A DNA stretch of 64,000 nt from Rhodoferax sp. WC2427 (GCF_040822085.1 NZ_CP162006.1:620001-684000); one strand, 5' to 3'. Counted from the stretch's first letter, positions 44,976-55,741 are shown. Notes: generated by a model not told the origin, from the sequence alone. A program made the numbers and translations.

Positions 44976-45761
44976 ATGGATAAAAGTATGAACGGCCGTG
45001 TCGCGATCGTCACAGGCGCGGGCGCAGGTATTGGATTCGAAACTACGCGGCAATTTCTTGCCGAGGGCGTACGAGTGGTTGCAGCCGACCTTGACATCTC
45101 TGCACTCAATGCGCAGCCGAACGACAGCCTGCACGCCGTCAAGCTTGATATGCGTGAAGCCGCCGCCGCTGAAATGCTGACACATGAGGCTTTGCAGCGT
45201 TTTGGGCAGATTGACATCCTCTTCAACAACGCCGGTGTTGCGACTGCGCGGGATGGGTTCTTGAAGATCAGCGACGACGACTGGCAGGCGACCTTCAACC
45301 TCAATTTGATGGGCTATGTCCGCATGAGCCGTGCAGTCTTGCCCCATATGCTGGAGCGCAAACGTGGCGCGCTCATCCATTGCGCATCCGAGACCGGGCG
45401 CATTCCCCACCCACTTTTGCCCGACTACAGCGTTTCTAAGGCCGCGATTCTGATGCTGTCGAAAATCTTGGCAACTGAGTTCACCGGCCAGGGCGTGCGC
45501 TCGAATGTCGTTTCGCCCGCACATGTGCGTACGGCCTTGTGGGACCGACCTGGAGGGTTCCTTGATTCTTTGGCGGCCAAGTATGGTTCTGGCCGGGAGG
45601 AGGCGGTAGAAATTTTTCTGAAGACCGCAAACATTCCTTCCGGTCGCCTCGGCCGCCCCGAAGATGTCGCCGCGGCGGTTCTTTTTCTTGCCTCGGATCA
45701 GGCTGACTTCATTACCGGGGTTGAGCTAGCGATCAATGGTGGCGTCACAAAGTTTGTGTGA
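44976..45761 (+). CDS. SDR-family NAD(P)-dependent dehydrogenase 1
   Basis: 261 residues: TGAGAGIGFET cofactor loop, NNAGVATA, the active-site Ser (CASETGR) and YSVSKAA (Tyr-x-x-x-Lys), then DQADFITGVELAINGG near the end. A classical SDR alcohol dehydrogenase/reductase; the substrate cannot be told. First of four SDRs in a row on one strand, 19 bases after the PRISE gene. Confidence 0.9.
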   Translation: MDKSMNGRVAIVTGAGAGIGFETTRQFLAEGVRVVAADLDISALNAQPNDSLHAVKLDMREAAAAEMLTHEALQRFGQIDILFNNAGVATARDGFLKISDDDWQATFNLNLMGYVRMSRAVLPHMLERKRGALIHCASETGRIPHPLLPDYSVSKAAILMLSKILATEFTGQGVRSNVVSPAHVRTALWDRPGGFLDSLAAKYGSGREEAVEIFLKTANIPSGRLGRPEDVAAAVLFLASDQADFITGVELAINGGVTKFV

Positions 45762-45772
45762 GGAATCGCAAC

Positions 45773-46561
45773 ATGGATCGGTTTCATCAGCGGGTTGCGC
45801 TCGTTACTGGCGCGGGCTCTGGCATTGGAGCGGCGATCGCAACCCGCCTTGCACAGGAAGGCGCGGTCGTGGTCGTTGCTGATCGCGATTTTCCTGCCGC
45901 GCTCGCCATCTCGGCTGGGCTGGATGCCAGAGGCTTCGTGGCTTTTGCGGTCGAATTAGACGTTACGAGCGACGAGCAGATTCGCCGTGTCGTTGAAGAA
46001 GTTAGTGCACGGCACGGACATCTCGACGTGCTTGTGAATAACGCGGGAATCCATTGCGGTGGCAGCTTCGAAGATACAAGCTTGGCCAATTGGCGGCAAC
46101 TCATGGCTGTCAATGTGGAGGGCACGATGCGCCTTTCGCTCGCCGGATTGCCCTTGCTCAAGGCTAGTCGTCGGCCCACGGCGATTGTCAATCTCTCATC
46201 GATTTCGGGGTTGGGGGGGGATTTTGGCCAGGCAGCCTATGCCACGAGCAAGGGGGCCGTGAGCCATCTCACGCGCAGTATGGCCTTGGATCTCGCGAAG
46301 TTTGGTATCCGGGTGAATGCGGTGTGCCCCGGGTCGGTCAGAACGCCCATGTTTGAAGCGGCCGTTGCCAAGCTCGATCCGAATCAAGTCGACGAAGCTT
46401 TCGCTAAGGCCTATCCCATGGGGCGTATCGCAGAACCAGCGGAGGTTGCCTCAGCCGTGGCCTTCCTCGCATCGGATGACGCATCGTTTATCAGTGGGGT
46501 CAACCTACCGGTCGACGGCGGGTTGACAGCGCACAACGGTGCCCCGCGATTCGACGGCTGA
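45773..46561 (+). CDS. SDR-family NAD(P)-dependent dehydrogenase 2
   Basis: 262 residues from the ATG at 45773 with AGGA upstream. Visible: TGAGSGIGAAI, NNAGIHCGG, LSSISGLGGDFGQAAYATSK (Ser and Tyr-x-x-x-Lys) and GVNLPVDGGLT. The upstream GTG at 45758 overlaps the previous stop and would be an alternative. Substrate unknown; not a close duplicate of its neighbours by eye. Confidence 0.9.
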   Translation: MDRFHQRVALVTGAGSGIGAAIATRLAQEGAVVVVADRDFPAALAISAGLDARGFVAFAVELDVTSDEQIRRVVEEVSARHGHLDVLVNNAGIHCGGSFEDTSLANWRQLMAVNVEGTMRLSLAGLPLLKASRRPTAIVNLSSISGLGGDFGQAAYATSKGAVSHLTRSMALDLAKFGIRVNAVCPGSVRTPMFEAAVAKLDPNQVDEAFAKAYPMGRIAEPAEVASAVAFLASDDASFISGVNLPVDGGLTAHNGAPRFDG

Positions 46562-46610
46562 TAGCTCAAACGTCTTTCAACACTTATCTAACTTTGAAGG
46601 TAAAAAGATC

Positions 46611-47399
46611 ATGGATCTCGGACTTAATGGCCAGCGCGCTCTGGTGACAGCGTCCACCGGCGGCATCGGGCGGGAGATCGCCCGAACACTGGCGCGTGAA
46701 GGCGCTACCGTCTACGTGAGTGGGCGGACTGCGCAAGCGGTAGATGCTGCTATCAATGACATACGTACGAGCGTATCCGGTGCCCACCTGGAAGGCATCG
46801 TGTCAAACAATGGCGATGCCCATGGCTGCGGCGAGACGATCGCCTTGCTACCCACTGTCGACATTCTCGTGAATAACCTCGGTATCTATGAAGCCGTTCC
46901 ATTCACGGAGACGACCGATGCGCAGTGGCTGGAAACCTTCGACGTCAATGTAATGAGCGGTGTAAGGCTGAGCCGGCACTACATCCAGGGCATGTTGAAG
47001 CAGGGACGTGGCCGTATCGTTTTTCTGGCGAGTGAGGCCGCAATCGCACCGGCACCGGAATTGCCACACTACAGCGCATCAAAGGCTATGGAGCTTTCCG
47101 TCTCCCGTGTGCTGGCAGAACTGACCAAGGGGACTTCCGTTACGGTGAATGCCGTCGTACCGGGTTCGACTCGGACCGATGGGGTGCGTACGTTTGTTCA
47201 GGGTTTGTTTCCCGAGCTTCCGTATGAAGAGGCCGAGCGGCGTTTCGTTGCCGAAAACCGCAGCACGTCAATCATTGCTCGGCTCATTGATCCGGTCGAG
47301 GTGGCCGATCTGGTTGCGTTTGTCTGCAGTCAGAGAGCAAGTGCGATCAATGGTGCCGCATTGCGTGTGGACGGTGGAATCGTCCGATCCATCTACTAG
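46611..47399 (+). CDS. SDR-family NAD(P)-dependent dehydrogenase 3
   Basis: 262 residues. The cofactor loop is TASTGGIGREI, a variant of TGxxxGIG, followed by VNNLGIYEA and the catalytic Ser/Tyr/Lys (LASEAAI, HYSASKAM), ending AALRVDGGIV. The variant loop and the acidic FTETTDAQW segment set it apart from the other three and resemble 3-oxoacyl-ACP-reductase-like SDRs that act on beta-keto or lactone intermediates. Confidence 0.88.
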   Translation: MDLGLNGQRALVTASTGGIGREIARTLAREGATVYVSGRTAQAVDAAINDIRTSVSGAHLEGIVSNNGDAHGCGETIALLPTVDILVNNLGIYEAVPFTETTDAQWLETFDVNVMSGVRLSRHYIQGMLKQGRGRIVFLASEAAIAPAPELPHYSASKAMELSVSRVLAELTKGTSVTVNAVVPGSTRTDGVRTFVQGLFPELPYEEAERRFVAENRSTSIIARLIDPVEVADLVAFVCSQRASAINGAALRVDGGIVRSIY

Positions 47400-47418
47400 A
47401 CCGAACGTGACCCCGTCC

Positions 47419-48222
47419 ATGCATAAACAGCCTTCTTACCAACAGCGACCGTATGTTCCATTGTTGGACCTCCTTGATCTCAGCGGTAAGACTGCCGTAG
47501 TGACAGGCGGGGCCGATGGCATCGGGCTTGCCATCGCACGCCGGTATGCCGAGGCGGGTGCCTGTGTAGTAGTGGGAGATCTCCAGCCCGGACGTATTGG
47601 AACCCTCGCAGACGAAGGCTTTGACGTGCGCTATCTGCGCACCGATGTGACCCGTGAGGTTGACCTCGAAGCCCTGATCGATACGGCCATTGGCGCGCAT
47701 GGATCTGTTGATGTCTTTGTGAACAACGCCGGCATTTATCCGTTGCGGCCTATAGATGAAATCGATGAGGCTTTCTGGGATCGGATGTTTTCCGTCAACA
47801 CCAAGGCCATGTTCTTTGGCGCGCGTGCTGCCGGGCGGCGGATGAGGGAGCAGGGGCGCGGTGGCGCGATCATCAACTTGTCGTCGATTTGCGCACATAA
47901 GCCTATGGCTAACCATTGTGCTTACGACGCCTCCAAAGGCGCAGTGATTGCGATGACGCGCAACCTTGCGATAGCGCTTGCACCCCACGATATCCGGGTG
48001 AATTCCATTTCTCCGGGCTTGACCGCTACACCGGGCAATCTCAAACCGGAGTTATTTCGGCAGTTGGAGGACAGCGGTGTGTTGAACAACATTCCCCTGC
48101 GCCGACAAGCTGAGCCCTACGAAATCGCCAACACGGCGCTCTTCCTGGCATCTCCCATGGCTAGCTATATGACCGGAACCGACCTGTTGGTCGACGGAGG
48201 CTGGTTTCTCCACGGCATCTAG
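47419..48222 (+). CDS. SDR-family NAD(P)-dependent dehydrogenase 4
   Basis: 267 residues; ATG at 47419. A short N-terminal tail precedes the dehydrogenase fold (VTGGADGIGLAI, NNAGIYPLRPI, SSICAHKPMANHCAYDASKG, GTDLLVDGGWF). Active-site Tyr and Lys are present. The fourth SDR completes a run that could carry out several successive oxidation/reduction steps on one multi-hydroxyl substrate. Confidence 0.9.
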   Translation: MHKQPSYQQRPYVPLLDLLDLSGKTAVVTGGADGIGLAIARRYAEAGACVVVGDLQPGRIGTLADEGFDVRYLRTDVTREVDLEALIDTAIGAHGSVDVFVNNAGIYPLRPIDEIDEAFWDRMFSVNTKAMFFGARAAGRRMREQGRGGAIINLSSICAHKPMANHCAYDASKGAVIAMTRNLAIALAPHDIRVNSISPGLTATPGNLKPELFRQLEDSGVLNNIPLRRQAEPYEIANTALFLASPMASYMTGTDLLVDGGWFLHGI

Positions 48223-48267
48223 TTATCCACATATTTCCACTCAACCCCAACCAAACACTCGAACACT

Positions 48268-49373
<1,106 letters not shown>

Positions 49374-49374
<1 letters not shown>

Positions 49375-50264
49375 TGGGATTGCCAACTACTCTTTCCGAG
49401 CACGGCTGTTTTGGTGGGGTGCAGGGCTTCTTTCAGCATGATTCGATCGAGATCGGTTTGCCGATGAAGTTCTCGGTCTACCTGCCGCCGCAGGCGACCG
49501 AAGGTCGCGTGCCTGCGCTACTCTATCTTGCTGGCCTAACCTGCAATGAAGAGACGTTCACCACTAAGGCTGGGGCGCAGCGCTTGGCGAGTGAGCTAGG
49601 TTTGGCATTGATTGCACCGGATACGAGCCCGCGTGGCCCAGAGCTGCAAGCATTGCCGGGAGCCAGCGATAGCTGGGAATTTGGCATCGGCGCGGGGTTT
49701 TACATCGACGCAACCCAACCACCCTGGTCCACGAACTGGCGAATGGAGAGCTACCTCGTTCATGAATTGCTGCCATTGTTGGTGCGAGCATTTCCAGTAG
49801 ATGGCGACAGGATTGGACTTTTAGGGCATTCGATGGGCGGGCACGGGGCGTTGACCATAGGGCTCAAGTACCCCGGCCGGTTCAAGTCGTTGTCGGCGTT
49901 TGCGCCGATCTGCGCGCCGACGCAGTGCCCATGGGGTGAGAAAGCCTTCACCCAATACCTGGGCTCCGACCGCACATCGTGGCGGGCACATGACGCAACC
50001 GCCCTCATGCAGTTGCAATCTGAGCCGCCATATCCGCAAGGCATCCTGATCGACCAAGGACTGGCCGATAAATTCCTGGCAGACCAACTGCATCCTGATC
50101 TGTTTGAAGCGGCTTGTTTGGCCGTCAACCAGCCGCTCACACTGCGAAAGCACAACGGATATGACCACGGCTACTACTTCGTTCAAAGTTTTATCGCCGA
50201 TCACCTGAAGCACCACTACCTCTCCCTGGCTGAAACGTGCACAGCCAATACCAATTCCCTTTAA
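49374..50264 (+). CDS. fghA: S-formylglutathione hydrolase
   Basis: Second enzyme of glutathione-dependent formaldehyde oxidation, releasing formate and glutathione. 296 residues of an esterase-D alpha/beta-hydrolase: LTCNEETF oxyanion region, LGHSMGGHGALTI with the nucleophile Ser, the acid within LIDQGLADKFL, and the catalytic His in GYDHGYYF. The ATG shares one base with the frmA stop, so the two are coupled, yet third-base composition changes markedly at the junction. Confidence 0.95.
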
Positions 50265-50277
50265 CCACCACTGAAAA

Positions 50278-50892
50278 ATGACTATGCCTAAACTCTATGA
50301 CTGCGATATCTCCGGTAGCTGCTACAAGATTCGCCTATTTCTGAATATTCTCGGCGTTGACTACGACGCTGTGAAAGTTGATTTTGTAAACAAGGAGCAC
50401 AAGAACCCAAGCTATTTGGCACTCAACCCCTTCGGTGAAATTCCCATTTTTGAGGACGGAGACCTGCGCCTGCGGGACGCACAAGCTATCTTGATCTATA
50501 TCGCAGGGAAATATGATCCATCGGGGTTGTGGTTTCCCAAAGACGCGAAAGCGCAAGGGCAGATTGCCCAATGGCTCTCTACGGGTGGCGGTGAAATCAT
50601 GAACGCTGCCGGTGCGCGGTTGGTCAAGGTTCTGAATTACCCCATGGATCTCGAGAAACTTCATGCTGGCGCCAATCGCGTTTTCAAGATCATGGATGAC
50701 CATCTTGCCAACCGCCAATTCCTGGAGTTGGGGCGCCCCACAATTGCCGATATTGCCTGCTTCCCATACACGGCACTGGCTGGTGAAGGCGGCATCGACC
50801 TGTCACCATACAAGAACGTCGTCGCCTGGATTGAGCGTATGAAGCATATTGAGGGCTTTGTTCCTATGCCGGGCATTCCAAGCGCTGCGTAA
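50278..50892 (+). CDS. Glutathione S-transferase
   Basis: 204 residues. N-terminal thioredoxin-like domain: MTMPKLYDCDISGSCYKIRL, with Ser/Cys near residue 13-15 as possible glutathione-activating residue, NPFGEIPIFEDGDL and the Glu/Asp-containing LRLRDAQAILIYIA. C-terminal helical domain with PTIADIACFPY (the N-capping box). It starts 13 bases after fghA and probably belongs to the same transcript; it may act on glutathione adducts formed with aldehydes. Confidence 0.9.
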   Translation: MTMPKLYDCDISGSCYKIRLFLNILGVDYDAVKVDFVNKEHKNPSYLALNPFGEIPIFEDGDLRLRDAQAILIYIAGKYDPSGLWFPKDAKAQGQIAQWLSTGGGEIMNAAGARLVKVLNYPMDLEKLHAGANRVFKIMDDHLANRQFLELGRPTIADIACFPYTALAGEGGIDLSPYKNVVAWIERMKHIEGFVPMPGIPSAA

Positions 50893-50982
50893 ATTTAGTT
50901 CGTCCGTTCACGCAGGCTCCCAACGACAGACCAAGTTGAGTCTGTATTTGGGAGTTCTCCTGCAACGGGATTTCTAGAGGAA

Positions 50983-52176
50983 TCAGCGCTTCAGCGGTAG
51001 CCGCCATATCTCATAGCGCTCCTCACCACTTTTTACCGCTCCAGCGAAGTGTTGGTTCAAGGCACTGGAGGTAAAGAATAGATCGCCGTTTGGGCCGATG
51101 GCCGGTGTATCGGGCCAGAAAACTCCATCGTCAGCGGCCAGCAACGACATCTTCCCTGTGCCGGGTTGGTATTGCACGATTCCATTGCGGCTGACGTCGG
51201 TGATGAACAGATTGCCACGTGCGTTGGCGACGATGCCATCGGTATTGCCTCCCACAGCGCCTAGGTTCACGATCTTGGTGGAGATCTGGGCGTCGCTCGC
51301 GTTTGGCTGGCGCAGCACAGCGGTGGAGACTGCATACGCATGGGTGCCGGTGGTCACCGTCCAATACAGCCTATCGCCAGTGGGTGACAGCGCGATGCCA
51401 TTGATACCAATCAACAAGGGTTGGCCCGGCCAGACTTCGGCTCCGTGGGACATGACCTGCACGCCGGCCTCGACCTGCAGGCTGGGGTGGCGGTCCAGCA
51501 CCCGACGGACCTTGCCGGAATCAAAATTGACCACGATCAAACCGACCTGGTTGTGCGGGGCGCTGCGCATGCCGCTGTCGGCGATGTATGCCACGCGCCG
51601 GCGTTCATCCACGGCAATGTCGTTGAGAAAGCTGCCTGAGCGGTCGGCAACGCTATCCAACGGAAATCGCTTTACGGTTCGGCCTGACGCCAGATCAAGC
51701 ACCAGCACCTTTTGGCCACCTTTTGGGGCCTCGGCCTCGCCGGCGACAAAGCCCATGTCCAGTGCCCATAGCCAACCATTGCGGTGGTCTACATAAAAGC
51801 CAAGCACGTTGCGCAGGCTCAGCTCTGGCGGACCGTCCACGGCATTGCTCTGCGTCGATGGAAATGCCGTGAGCTGAGCGGGTCCTTGCTTGATGGCGGT
51901 GTTCAGCCGGCTGAGTGTTGCGGGCGCGCCTGGTGCCACCAGGCGCGGCGTGCTGACATAGGCCGTGCCGCGGGAGTCGAAGTGCAAACCGGCAATCGGC
52001 GCGTTGACCGAGGCGGCGAAAGGGGCGGGTATGTTGCCATCTTTGGGTACTTCCCATGTGACCCCGGCATAGGAGCGCCAGCGTTCGAGTTGCAGGCCTT
52101 CCGACGCGTGGGTGGCCTGGGATGCGAGTAAGGAGGCCACGGTGAGAGCGGCGGCGCGGGTGAAGTGATGAAGCAT
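50983..52176 (-). CDS. Exported Yellow/MRJP-type beta-propeller protein
   Basis: 397 residues from the ATG at 52176. A signal peptide (MLHHFTRAAALTVASLLASQ, cleaved near THA) is followed by a repetitive beta-rich domain with recurring segments such as NDIAVDERRRVAYIADSG and GIALSPTGDRLYWT. These fit the major-royal-jelly/Yellow family, a propeller fold with lactonase- or isomerase-like members; bacterial examples are uncharacterised. It is divergent from a LysR gene, its likely regulator. Confidence 0.82.
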   Translation of the reverse strand: MLHHFTRAAALTVASLLASQATHASEGLQLERWRSYAGVTWEVPKDGNIPAPFAASVNAPIAGLHFDSRGTAYVSTPRLVAPGAPATLSRLNTAIKQGPAQLTAFPSTQSNAVDGPPELSLRNVLGFYVDHRNGWLWALDMGFVAGEAEAPKGGQKVLVLDLASGRTVKRFPLDSVADRSGSFLNDIAVDERRRVAYIADSGMRSAPHNQVGLIVVNFDSGKVRRVLDRHPSLQVEAGVQVMSHGAEVWPGQPLLIGINGIALSPTGDRLYWTVTTGTHAYAVSTAVLRQPNASDAQISTKIVNLGAVGGNTDGIVANARGNLFITDVSRNGIVQYQPGTGKMSLLAADDGVFWPDTPAIGPNGDLFFTSSALNQHFAGAVKSGEERYEIWRLPLKR

Positions 52177-52289
52177 GTTGCGGCTGGATAAGTAAAACAC
52201 AGACGCCACGATATTCGGATTAAATAAATAGATAAAGTGGCATGGAGTGCATAGACTCTGCACTATGGGGAAACAATAGGTTTAATTCC

Positions 52290-53189
52290 ATGGACCGCTT
52301 TGATACTTTTCGCTTGTTCATCCGATTGATTGAACTGGGCAGCTTTTCGGCCGCCGCTGCCGAGCGGGGCATCTCACCATCCGCTGCCAGCAAGGCCATC
52401 AATCAGTTGGAGGCGTCACTGGGAGCGAGGCTGGTACATCGGACTACGCGCCGCGTATCGCTGACCGAAGCTGGCACGCGCTATATCGAGCGAGCGCGCG
52501 CTGTATTGCTCGACGTCGAGGAAGCGGATGCCGAAGCCGCCGGCTTATCTACCGCCGCATCGGGCCGGCTGCGTTTGAATGTACCGATGGCACTAGGCTT
52601 GGCCGATCTGGGGGAGGCCCTCACCGACTTCGTGGCGGCCCACCCTCAGGTGGATCTGGATGTGGAATTGGGCGACCGGCATATTGATTTACGGGCCGAT
52701 GGTTTTGACCTTGGTTTGCGTGCCACCACCGACCCCAAGGACTCCAGCTACACCGCACAACGTATCGCTGCATTTGCTCTGCACGTGTGCGCTACCCCCG
52801 CCTATCTTGCGCACCACGGCCATCCGGCATCACCGGACGAACTGGCACATCACGCCTGTTTTGCATATGCCTACGCTTCGGCGGGGGCCCGATGGCCTTT
52901 GCGTTGGGAGGGTCAAACGCATATTGCGCTTGCGCCGCGCATGCGCGCGAACAATACGCAGTTTTTAAAACGCCTGGTCATGGCGAACCTGGGTATCGCA
53001 GTGTTGCCTAGCTTTGTTGCTCAGCCAGAGATCGACACGGGGGCGCTGGTAGCACTATTCACTAACGTGGAGCGTCCACCGCTGGTGCTGTATGCCATGT
53101 ACCCTGAGCGGCGTCTGACACCGCACAAGGTCGCGGTCTGTGTGGCATTTTTGAAAGACTGGTTTGCGACACGGCAGCGTGCCTGGTAG
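52290..53189 (+). CDS. LysR-family transcriptional regulator (CrgA-like)
   Basis: 299 residues from the ATG at 52290: winged helix (FRLFIRLIELGSFSAAAAER, then ISPSAASKAINQLEASLGA) and an effector-binding domain with the VPMALGLADLG and VDLDVELGDRHIDL segments of the CrgA subgroup. It faces the Yellow/MRJP gene across 113 bases. It is the last intact gene before the decayed third att site. Confidence 0.9.
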   Translation: MDRFDTFRLFIRLIELGSFSAAAAERGISPSAASKAINQLEASLGARLVHRTTRRVSLTEAGTRYIERARAVLLDVEEADAEAAGLSTAASGRLRLNVPMALGLADLGEALTDFVAAHPQVDLDVELGDRHIDLRADGFDLGLRATTDPKDSSYTAQRIAAFALHVCATPAYLAHHGHPASPDELAHHACFAYAYASAGARWPLRWEGQTHIALAPRMRANNTQFLKRLVMANLGIAVLPSFVAQPEIDTGALVALFTNVERPPLVLYAMYPERRLTPHKVAVCVAFLKDWFATRQRAW

Positions 53190-53232
53190 TGTCGCAGCCG
53201 ATCAGAAATTGACAATGGCCGCGCTGTGCTTA

Positions 53233-53282
53233 GGCCTCATGATCCTTTGGCCCAGTGTTCAAGCGACTCACGCCGCACCATT
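53233..53282 (+). repeat. Decayed third copy of the tRNA-Met 3' end (old att site)
   Basis: GGCCTCATGATCC...CGCCGCACCATT aligns without gaps to attL/attR at 42 of 50 positions, including anticodon arm, T-arm and CCA. The T-arm pairing is partly lost and the 5' half of a tRNA is missing, so it is not a tRNA gene. It marks the far end of an older island inserted at the same tRNA. Confidence 0.85.
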
Positions 53283-53298
53283 AAGTTATGAAAATACC

Positions 53299-53324
53299 AA
53301 GGACTTGCGTGAGCAGGTCCTTTT
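53299..53324 (+). terminator. Terminator hairpin after the third att copy
   Basis: AAGGACTTGC-GTGA-GCAGGTCCTTTT: ten-base arms with one G-U type mismatch, followed by a T-run. It lies 17 bases after the CCA, where a tRNA gene would have its terminator; the intact tRNA-Met at 21067 lacks one, which fits displacement of this piece by integration. Confidence 0.7.
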
Positions 53325-53478
53325 GCATTGGGGGACGGGCGGTTAGCCATGAAAATCTCGGTCCAATGCCGCTTCCCTGGAGGCAACATACCGGAGGCAC
53401 CGAGGCCGTCGTTCAGTTCGGTGGCCCCCTTCTGGGTACCTGACAATGCCTCGGCCGGCGATCTGGTAATTTTGTTGA

Positions 53479-54369
53479 TTAGGGTTGCGCGCTTGCTTTG
53501 ACAGGGTTGAGGACAAAGTCGTAATCCAAGGTGTAAAACGGCCGGTCTACCAAAGAACCATCGGGAGCGGTTCCGGCTTCGTGTCGGACCCAGTCCGCAA
53601 TCAAGGTAGACCGGACTCCAAATACGGCGTCGGAATCAAGATACCTATCCTGGTCCCGGAAAACGTGGGTGATCAACCGTTCAAAGCCGTGTGCTACCAG
53701 CATGAAATGCAGGTGGGCCGGACGCCAGGGGTGGCGTCCAAGTGCTTCCAGCATTTTCCCGACTGGACCATCATGGGGAATGGGATAGGGCTGCGCCAGG
53801 ATAGATCGGAAGTGGTAGCCGCCATGCGCATCGCTGATGAATCGCCCCCTGGCCCGGTGCTCATGGTGACCGCTTTCTGTTCGAGGAAGCTGGACATCGT
53901 AGTGCCCGTCCTCATCCGATTGCCAGACATCCATGGAAACCCCGGCCAGTGCAATTCCTTGTGGATCGGTGATTTTTCCCTGTACAAAGCAAGGCTCTCC
54001 ACCGGCTCCATTCGCCATATCTGCCCCAAGGGGGTAGGTGGGAGCATCTTCGACAAAAAAGGGACCAAAAACGGTGGCCTCGGTGCAGCCTTCTGGTTTG
54101 ATGTTGTTTTGCGCGGTGACCAAGGTCGAGAGTCCCAATACATCCGATAGAAGAATGAACTCTTGTCGGACGTCGTCGGTGATGTGGCCTGTGGCGGTCA
54201 GGAACTGGATCCCTTTAAACCACTCGTCCTCGGTGAGGTTAATTTCCCTTGCGAAAGAATGAAGGTGCTGTACCAGGCTGGTCATGACCTGTCGAAAGCG
54301 TTCATCCTTGCAGTTGGTGATGGATGCCAGGACGGCTTGCGTGATGGTGTCTTCGTTGATGTTGCGCAT
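53479..54369 (-). CDS. Intradiol ring-cleavage dioxygenase, hydroxyquinol 1,2-dioxygenase type
   Basis: 296 residues from the ATG at 54369 (MRNINEDTITQAVLASI), preceded by GGAG; a longer start at 54384 has no ribosome site. The N-terminal helical domain (RQVMTSLVQHLHSFAREINL, TEDEWFKGIQFLTATGHITD) and the catalytic beta domain (ATVFGPFFVEDAPTYPLGAD) are clear. Fe(III) ligands are in DVWQSDEDGHYDVQ (Tyr), QPYPIPHDGPVG (Tyr) and HPWRPAHLHFM (two His). Such enzymes open 1,2,4-trihydroxybenzene to maleylacetate, the substrate of the reductase at 56053, supporting hydroxyquinol rather than catechol. Confidence 0.88.
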   Translation of the reverse strand: MRNINEDTITQAVLASITNCKDERFRQVMTSLVQHLHSFAREINLTEDEWFKGIQFLTATGHITDDVRQEFILLSDVLGLSTLVTAQNNIKPEGCTEATVFGPFFVEDAPTYPLGADMANGAGGEPCFVQGKITDPQGIALAGVSMDVWQSDEDGHYDVQLPRTESGHHEHRARGRFISDAHGGYHFRSILAQPYPIPHDGPVGKMLEALGRHPWRPAHLHFMLVAHGFERLITHVFRDQDRYLDSDAVFGVRSTLIADWVRHEAGTAPDGSLVDRPFYTLDYDFVLNPVKASAQP

Positions 54370-54485
54370 GGGTTTTGTCTCCATTGGGGCGTGTACATTT
54401 GGGCAGACAATACGTTACTACTGCGCCTTATGGAAAAAAATGCTCTATAGTGAAATGAGTTTTCCGCTGGATGGGGTAATAGACC

Positions 54486-55409
54486 ATGGACCGTTGGGCC
54501 CAAATCGAATTTTTTGTACAAGTCGCTGAACTGGGAAGTTTGTCGCGCGCTGCGGAAAAGCTGGGTATGTCCAATGCGGCCGCAAGCCGCACGCTGCAAG
54601 CCCTGGAAGAACGTCTTGGCGCCCGCTTGGTGGAGCGGACGACGCGGCGTTTATGGCTTACCGAGGTGGGAACAGCCTTTCATCGCCGTTGTGTGGCCAT
54701 GATGGCTGACATGGCCGAAGCCGAGGCGGTGGTGCAAGAAACCAGCTTACAGCCCAGCGGAGTGTTGCGCGTGACCAGTTCTGTGTCATTTGCGATGATG
54801 CATATCGCACCAGGTTTGCCCGAATTTAGTGACCGCTTCCCACAGTTGGCAGTGCAAATCGTAGCGGCAAATCGGTATCCGGACTTTATTGAAGCGGGCA
54901 TCGATGTGGCCATTCGCACGCGCGAGTATGAAGGCGACTCCGGGATTACGGTCCGCCGTCTCGCGCATACCCGCCGTGTTCTTGCCGCGTCTCCTGGTTA
55001 CTTGACGGAAAACGGGGTGCCCAAGACCCCGGAAGATTTGAAGCTCCACCGCTTGCTTGTCTACAACCTTGCCAATGACCCTTACGTGCTGCACTTCAGC
55101 CGCGGCGACGAAAAGAGAAGCACGCCCATTACAAGCATCTTGGATTCGAATGAAGGCCAAGTAATCTGCGCGGCGGGTCTCGCAGGGCTCGGGTTGGTCA
55201 TCCAGCCGCTCTACATCATCTACGATGAAATTGTGGCCGGTCGGTTGGTGCCAGTGCTGACCGACTGGGAGCTCCCTTCCTTGACGATTAATTTCGCGTA
55301 CCAAAGCAGGCGCCACCAACCGGCCAAGATTCGGGTCTTCACAGAGTTCTTTCTGAAGCGGTTTGAAGACCAGGAACTTGGCAAGAAGTGGTCTTCTTCG
55401 TTCCGCTAG
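54486..55409 (+). CDS. LysR-family transcriptional regulator (CrgA-like)
   Basis: 307 residues: winged helix (WAQIEFFVQVAELGSLSRAA, then LGMSNAAASRTLQALEERLG) and effector domain with LRVTSSVSFAMMHI. Divergent from the intradiol dioxygenase by about 116 bases and read toward the catabolic run, it is the natural regulator of the hydroxyquinol genes. No operator was identified with confidence. Confidence 0.9.
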   Translation: MDRWAQIEFFVQVAELGSLSRAAEKLGMSNAAASRTLQALEERLGARLVERTTRRLWLTEVGTAFHRRCVAMMADMAEAEAVVQETSLQPSGVLRVTSSVSFAMMHIAPGLPEFSDRFPQLAVQIVAANRYPDFIEAGIDVAIRTREYEGDSGITVRRLAHTRRVLAASPGYLTENGVPKTPEDLKLHRLLVYNLANDPYVLHFSRGDEKRSTPITSILDSNEGQVICAAGLAGLGLVIQPLYIIYDEIVAGRLVPVLTDWELPSLTINFAYQSRRHQPAKIRVFTEFFLKRFEDQELGKKWSSSFR

Positions 55410-55741
55410 CCCACGGCGCGTAAGGCCTCTGGCACAGGCTAAGGCCATTCGCGCCGCAAGGCACTTTGTCGCGACCACCAACGCGGTGGGACGCCACCGC
55501 CTCGTCGCAGGACGGTCGAAAATTCGGACACCGATTTCCAGGTAGAAGTGGCCGGTTAATTATTCCATTTACTGGAAAAGATATTTCCTATATCACTCTT
55601 TTTTGCCGCTGGGTGTGAATATATAGTTGCCTCCAAGGTCGGTCATAAAAGCCGAAAGTCAGGAGACACGGAACCCGCTTCCGAGAAAAATGGAAAACCG
55701 AATGATTCAAGTTGTGTTGATGCCAAACGCTGGGGCAGACC
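55410..55741. other. Intergenic region before the Dabb/maleylacetate reductase operon
   Basis: About 330 bases. The first 150 are GC-rich and repetitive-looking (GCGCCGCAAGGCAC, GCGGTGGGACGCC) with no gene. GGACACCGATTTCC and TAGAAGTGGCCGG (about 55527-55555) look like a fragment of an insertion-sequence end, though no partner was found. The last 180 bases are AT-richer and probably contain the operon promoter; no clear -35/-10 was fixed. Confidence 0.4.

Noticed and set aside
55527..55560. Insertion-sequence terminus
   Set aside because: A short stretch looks like an IS end, but no matching inverted end or transposase remnant could be found, so it is not called as an element.
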